Shown here in pieces: positions 4,386 to 6,200 of a stretch of 6,200 nucleotides of DNA. Source of the DNA: an uncultured Anaerolineae bacterium (lineage in GTDB: Bacteria; Chloroflexota; Anaerolineae; Anaerolineales; Villigracilaceae); NCBI GenBank assembly GCA_903882765.1, contig CAIRYE010000232.1, forward strand, positions 1 through 6,200. Reading direction: 5' to 3'. Within the stretch, counting starts at the first letter, position 1. Every line of letters begins with the position of its first letter. The position numbers were made by a program, and so were the translations under genes. The notes beneath the pieces are model-generated. The model saw only the letters and a program-made list of their open reading frames with translations. It was not told the DNA's origin and did no database searches.

Positions 4386-6200
4386 ATGAAACCATTTGAG
4401 ATACAGTTTTTAAATTTTCAGCGTGAGAATGGCAAGGAAACTGATCCAAGTTCCTATGTTTTTGTGTTCGATCCCCCAAAAAATGTTGAGCGAGGCCGTG
4501 AGCAAGACAATTTACTGATCTATATGATGTTCAGTGGCAATGCCTCGCCTGATACGATTTCTCCCGAACCCTTAGCAAAAGATCTTTCTAATACTTTTTA
4601 TAACTCCCCAGGGTCGTTGACCTTTGCCCTAAAATTGGTCGTTGAAAAATTTAACACCTATTTGGTTGATGAGAATATGCGTTCAACCAGTAAAGGCAAT
4701 TATCGCTTTGGATGTTTAGTGCTGTGTAATTTACGGGGCAACCTCCTCTATATTGTACAGTCTGGCCCAACGATAGTACACCAACTTGGCTCGGAGACGA
4801 GAACTTTTTATGATCAGAACTTAGCCGGCAAGGGTTTAGGGATCTCGCCGACACCCAAAATGTATTTCGCGCAGGCAAAACTAGAAGAAGGCGATACCTT
4901 CTTGGCAACTGTAGAGCAGCCAAAAGAATGGGAACAAGCGGTAGCAAGTTTCCGGCCAGGTACGGCATTAGATAATATTAAAAGAAGATTATTAGGTGTT
5001 ACCAGCGAAAATGTTGTTGGCTTGCTGCTCAACTACGGCGATTCCACCCAACCCACTGTTGCGCAACCTCCCTACCAAGAAATTGGAGTAAGGGAGGAGC
5101 CATCGGAATCGGGAGATCCAACCAGCACGGAATCGGTGAAGCCGACTTCGCGTTCAGGTAATCGATCCGCTGAAGTTGGAATCCGCAAAAAACGACGCAG
5201 AACAAGTGATTCGCCTAATACTACAGAGATCGCCGTCTCGGTGCTTGGTGTATTTCAAAAAGCTCGCTCACTAAAAGAAAAAATTGTGGGGCAGATCGAA
5301 TCTGTTTTATTTAGAATGGTTCCAACCGGTGAATTAGATCAGCCGATCCAGCTGGCATCGAAGCGGACCGGTATGGCGATCGCTATTTTCCTGCCCATTT
5401 TGGTATTCGTCATCGCCCAGGTGTTTTATTCCAACATTGGTTACGATGCCAAGTATTCGGTTTATATTGAACATGCCAAAGAGGATATTTCCAAAGCGAA
5501 TTTAGAGGTGAATGAAGAAGTGAGAAGGGTGGATTGGCAATCTGCCTTGAGCTGGATCGAGAAGGCTGAGTTGAGCTCATCCGAATTGGATGCCGAGGCT
5601 ACCGGTCTTAAGGAAATGGCGCAATCCCAACTCGATCAGATCAACAAGATCATTCGGGTAAACTATGTTCCCGCCATGAGTTTGGCTATCTCCTCTCCCC
5701 AGAATATTCAAAAAATGGTGGCAAGCGATAACGACCTATATTTCCTAGATGCCGTGGCAAATAAGGTGGTTAGGGCTAGTTACAACGGCTCAACCTATGA
5801 CATAGATCAAAGTTTCAAGTGCGGTGCGGGTACCTATAGTAATGATGATGGCAGTTCTACAGATGTCAGCAGACTGGTCGAGATAATTCCTTTGGTTCGC
5901 TCCACCAACAACTCAGCTACCCTAATGGCGATCGATGAAAACGCCCATTTGCTTTATTGCTCGCCAGGAAGTGAGCCGGCGGTAGGGTCTTTGGTCATTC
6001 CGGATCAAGGAATTAAGCAGATCACCTCAGTGGCTGCCTTCGATCATGCCCTATATGTATTGGATGCTGTGGGGGGTACGGTATGGTATTACCAAGGGAA
6101 CACTGATTGGGAGTTTCCGGATGGCCCAAATTTCTTTTTTTCCGAGCAAATTCCTGCTGCTCTCGATCGATCCAAGAGCATTGCCATCTCCGGGGATGAC
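4386..6200 (+). CDS. Uncharacterised single-pass membrane protein: degenerate PP2C-like domain, linker, TM helix, start of a beta-propeller; continues past the right edge
   Basis: I cannot name this gene. The frame is open for 605 codons with no stop. Residues 1-218 look like a globular domain with PP2C-phosphatase-like strand order: EQDNLLIY at 39-46, FGCLVLCNLRGNLLYIVQSGP at 108-128, an LAGKGLGISPTP loop at 146-157 and FAQAKLEEGDTFL at 161-173. The DGMGG metal-binding motif is missing, so a phosphatase activity is unlikely if the fold is right. Residues 219-282 are low-complexity, rich in Ser, Thr and Pro, with a basic RKKRRR at 267-272. A hydrophobic helix spans about 330-349. Positive charges before it suggest the N-terminus is cytosolic and the C-terminus outside. 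Residues 360-425 are helical and charged, and from about 426 strand-rich repeats begin, such as LYFLDAVANKVV (451-462) and LYVLDAVGGTVW (556-567), which suggest propeller blades. A cytosolic sensor or scaffold coupled to an external propeller is an inference. The start is the first ATG after the TATAAT; it has no ribosome binding site. Confidence 0.8.
   Translation, partial: MKPFEIQFLNFQRENGKETDPSSYVFVFDPPKNVERGREQDNLLIYMMFSGNASPDTISPEPLAKDLSNTFYNSPGSLTFALKLVVEKFNTYLVDENMRSTSKGNYRFGCLVLCNLRGNLLYIVQSGPTIVHQLGSETRTFYDQNLAGKGLGISPTPKMYFAQAKLEEGDTFLATVEQPKEWEQAVASFRPGTALDNIKRRLLGVTSENVVGLLLNYGDSTQPTVAQPPYQEIGVREEPSESGDPTSTESVKPTSRSGNRSAEVGIRKKRRRTSDSPNTTEIAVSVLGVFQKARSLKEKIVGQIESVLFRMVPTGELDQPIQLASKRTGMAIAIFLPILVFVIAQVFYSNIGYDAKYSVYIEHAKEDISKANLEVNEEVRRVDWQSALSWIEKAELSSSELDAEATGLKEMAQSQLDQINKIIRVNYVPAMSLAISSPQNIQKMVASDNDLYFLDAVANKVVRASYNGSTYDIDQSFKCGAGTYSNDDGSSTDVSRLVEIIPLVRSTNNSATLMAIDENAHLLYCSPGSEPAVGSLVIPDQGIKQITSVAAFDHALYVLDAVGGTVWYYQGNTDWEFPDGPNFFFSEQIPAALDRSKSIAISGDD

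Noticed and set aside
4651..5032. Minus-strand reading frames of 105 and 72 codons
   Set aside because: They are antisense shadows of the plus-strand membrane-protein gene, with no recognisable motifs and implausible composition.
5376..5383. GCGATCGC, identical to the cyanobacterial HIP1 octamer
   Set aside because: It occurs once only, so there is no sign of HIP1 enrichment. It is better explained by the general GATC richness.
1..6200. CRISPR arrays, insertion sequences, tRNA or rRNA genes
   Set aside because: No regularly spaced direct repeats, transposase motifs, terminal inverted repeats or tRNA-like folds were seen. Almost all of the DNA is accounted for by five coding regions.

Overview
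The window reads as a stretch of a bacterial chromosome, and the gene content fits an anaerobic Chloroflexota (Anaerolineae-like) organism. The lineage is an inference from three things: the two-subunit oxygen-sensitive class I fumarase, the style of the MetH pterin-domain motifs, and a soluble-domain/membrane/propeller protein of a kind I recall from Anaerolineae genomes. No rRNA or other decisive marker is present. Base composition looks close to balanced, a little under 50% G+C by eye. Coding density is very high, and no gap between genes exceeds 71 bp.

Layout. Four genes lie on the minus strand and read right to left: a CelD/BcsL-type GNAT-family acyltransferase (3319-4335), the alpha subunit (2372-3247) and beta subunit (1714-2340) of a class I fumarate hydratase, and the 5' two thirds of a cobalamin-dependent methionine synthase, metH, which runs off the left edge (1-1674). 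The alpha-beta-metH gaps are 31 and 39 bp, each gene has its own GGAG-type ribosome binding site, and no terminator is visible between them. They therefore look like one transcript, possibly started by a promoter in the 71 bp gap after the GNAT gene.

On the plus strand, a divergent gene starts at 4386 and stays open to the right edge (605 codons, no stop). It encodes an unnamed membrane protein. From the N-terminus it has a globular domain resembling a PP2C-type phosphatase fold without the metal-binding motifs, then a disordered Ser/Thr/Pro-rich and basic linker, one transmembrane helix, a short helical segment, and the start of a repeat region that looks like a beta-propeller. The 50 bp between it and the GNAT gene contains a perfect TATAAT on the plus strand that overlaps a TATACT on the minus strand, so this looks like a compact back-to-back promoter.

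How the genes fit together. The fumarase links fumarate and malate in the (often incomplete) TCA cycle of anaerobes. MetH makes methionine from homocysteine using methyl-tetrahydrofolate. Their co-transcription is not an obvious pathway pairing. The GNAT and membrane proteins have no evident metabolic link to them. The least understood object is the plus-strand membrane protein. I see no CRISPR array, mobile element, tRNA or rRNA.
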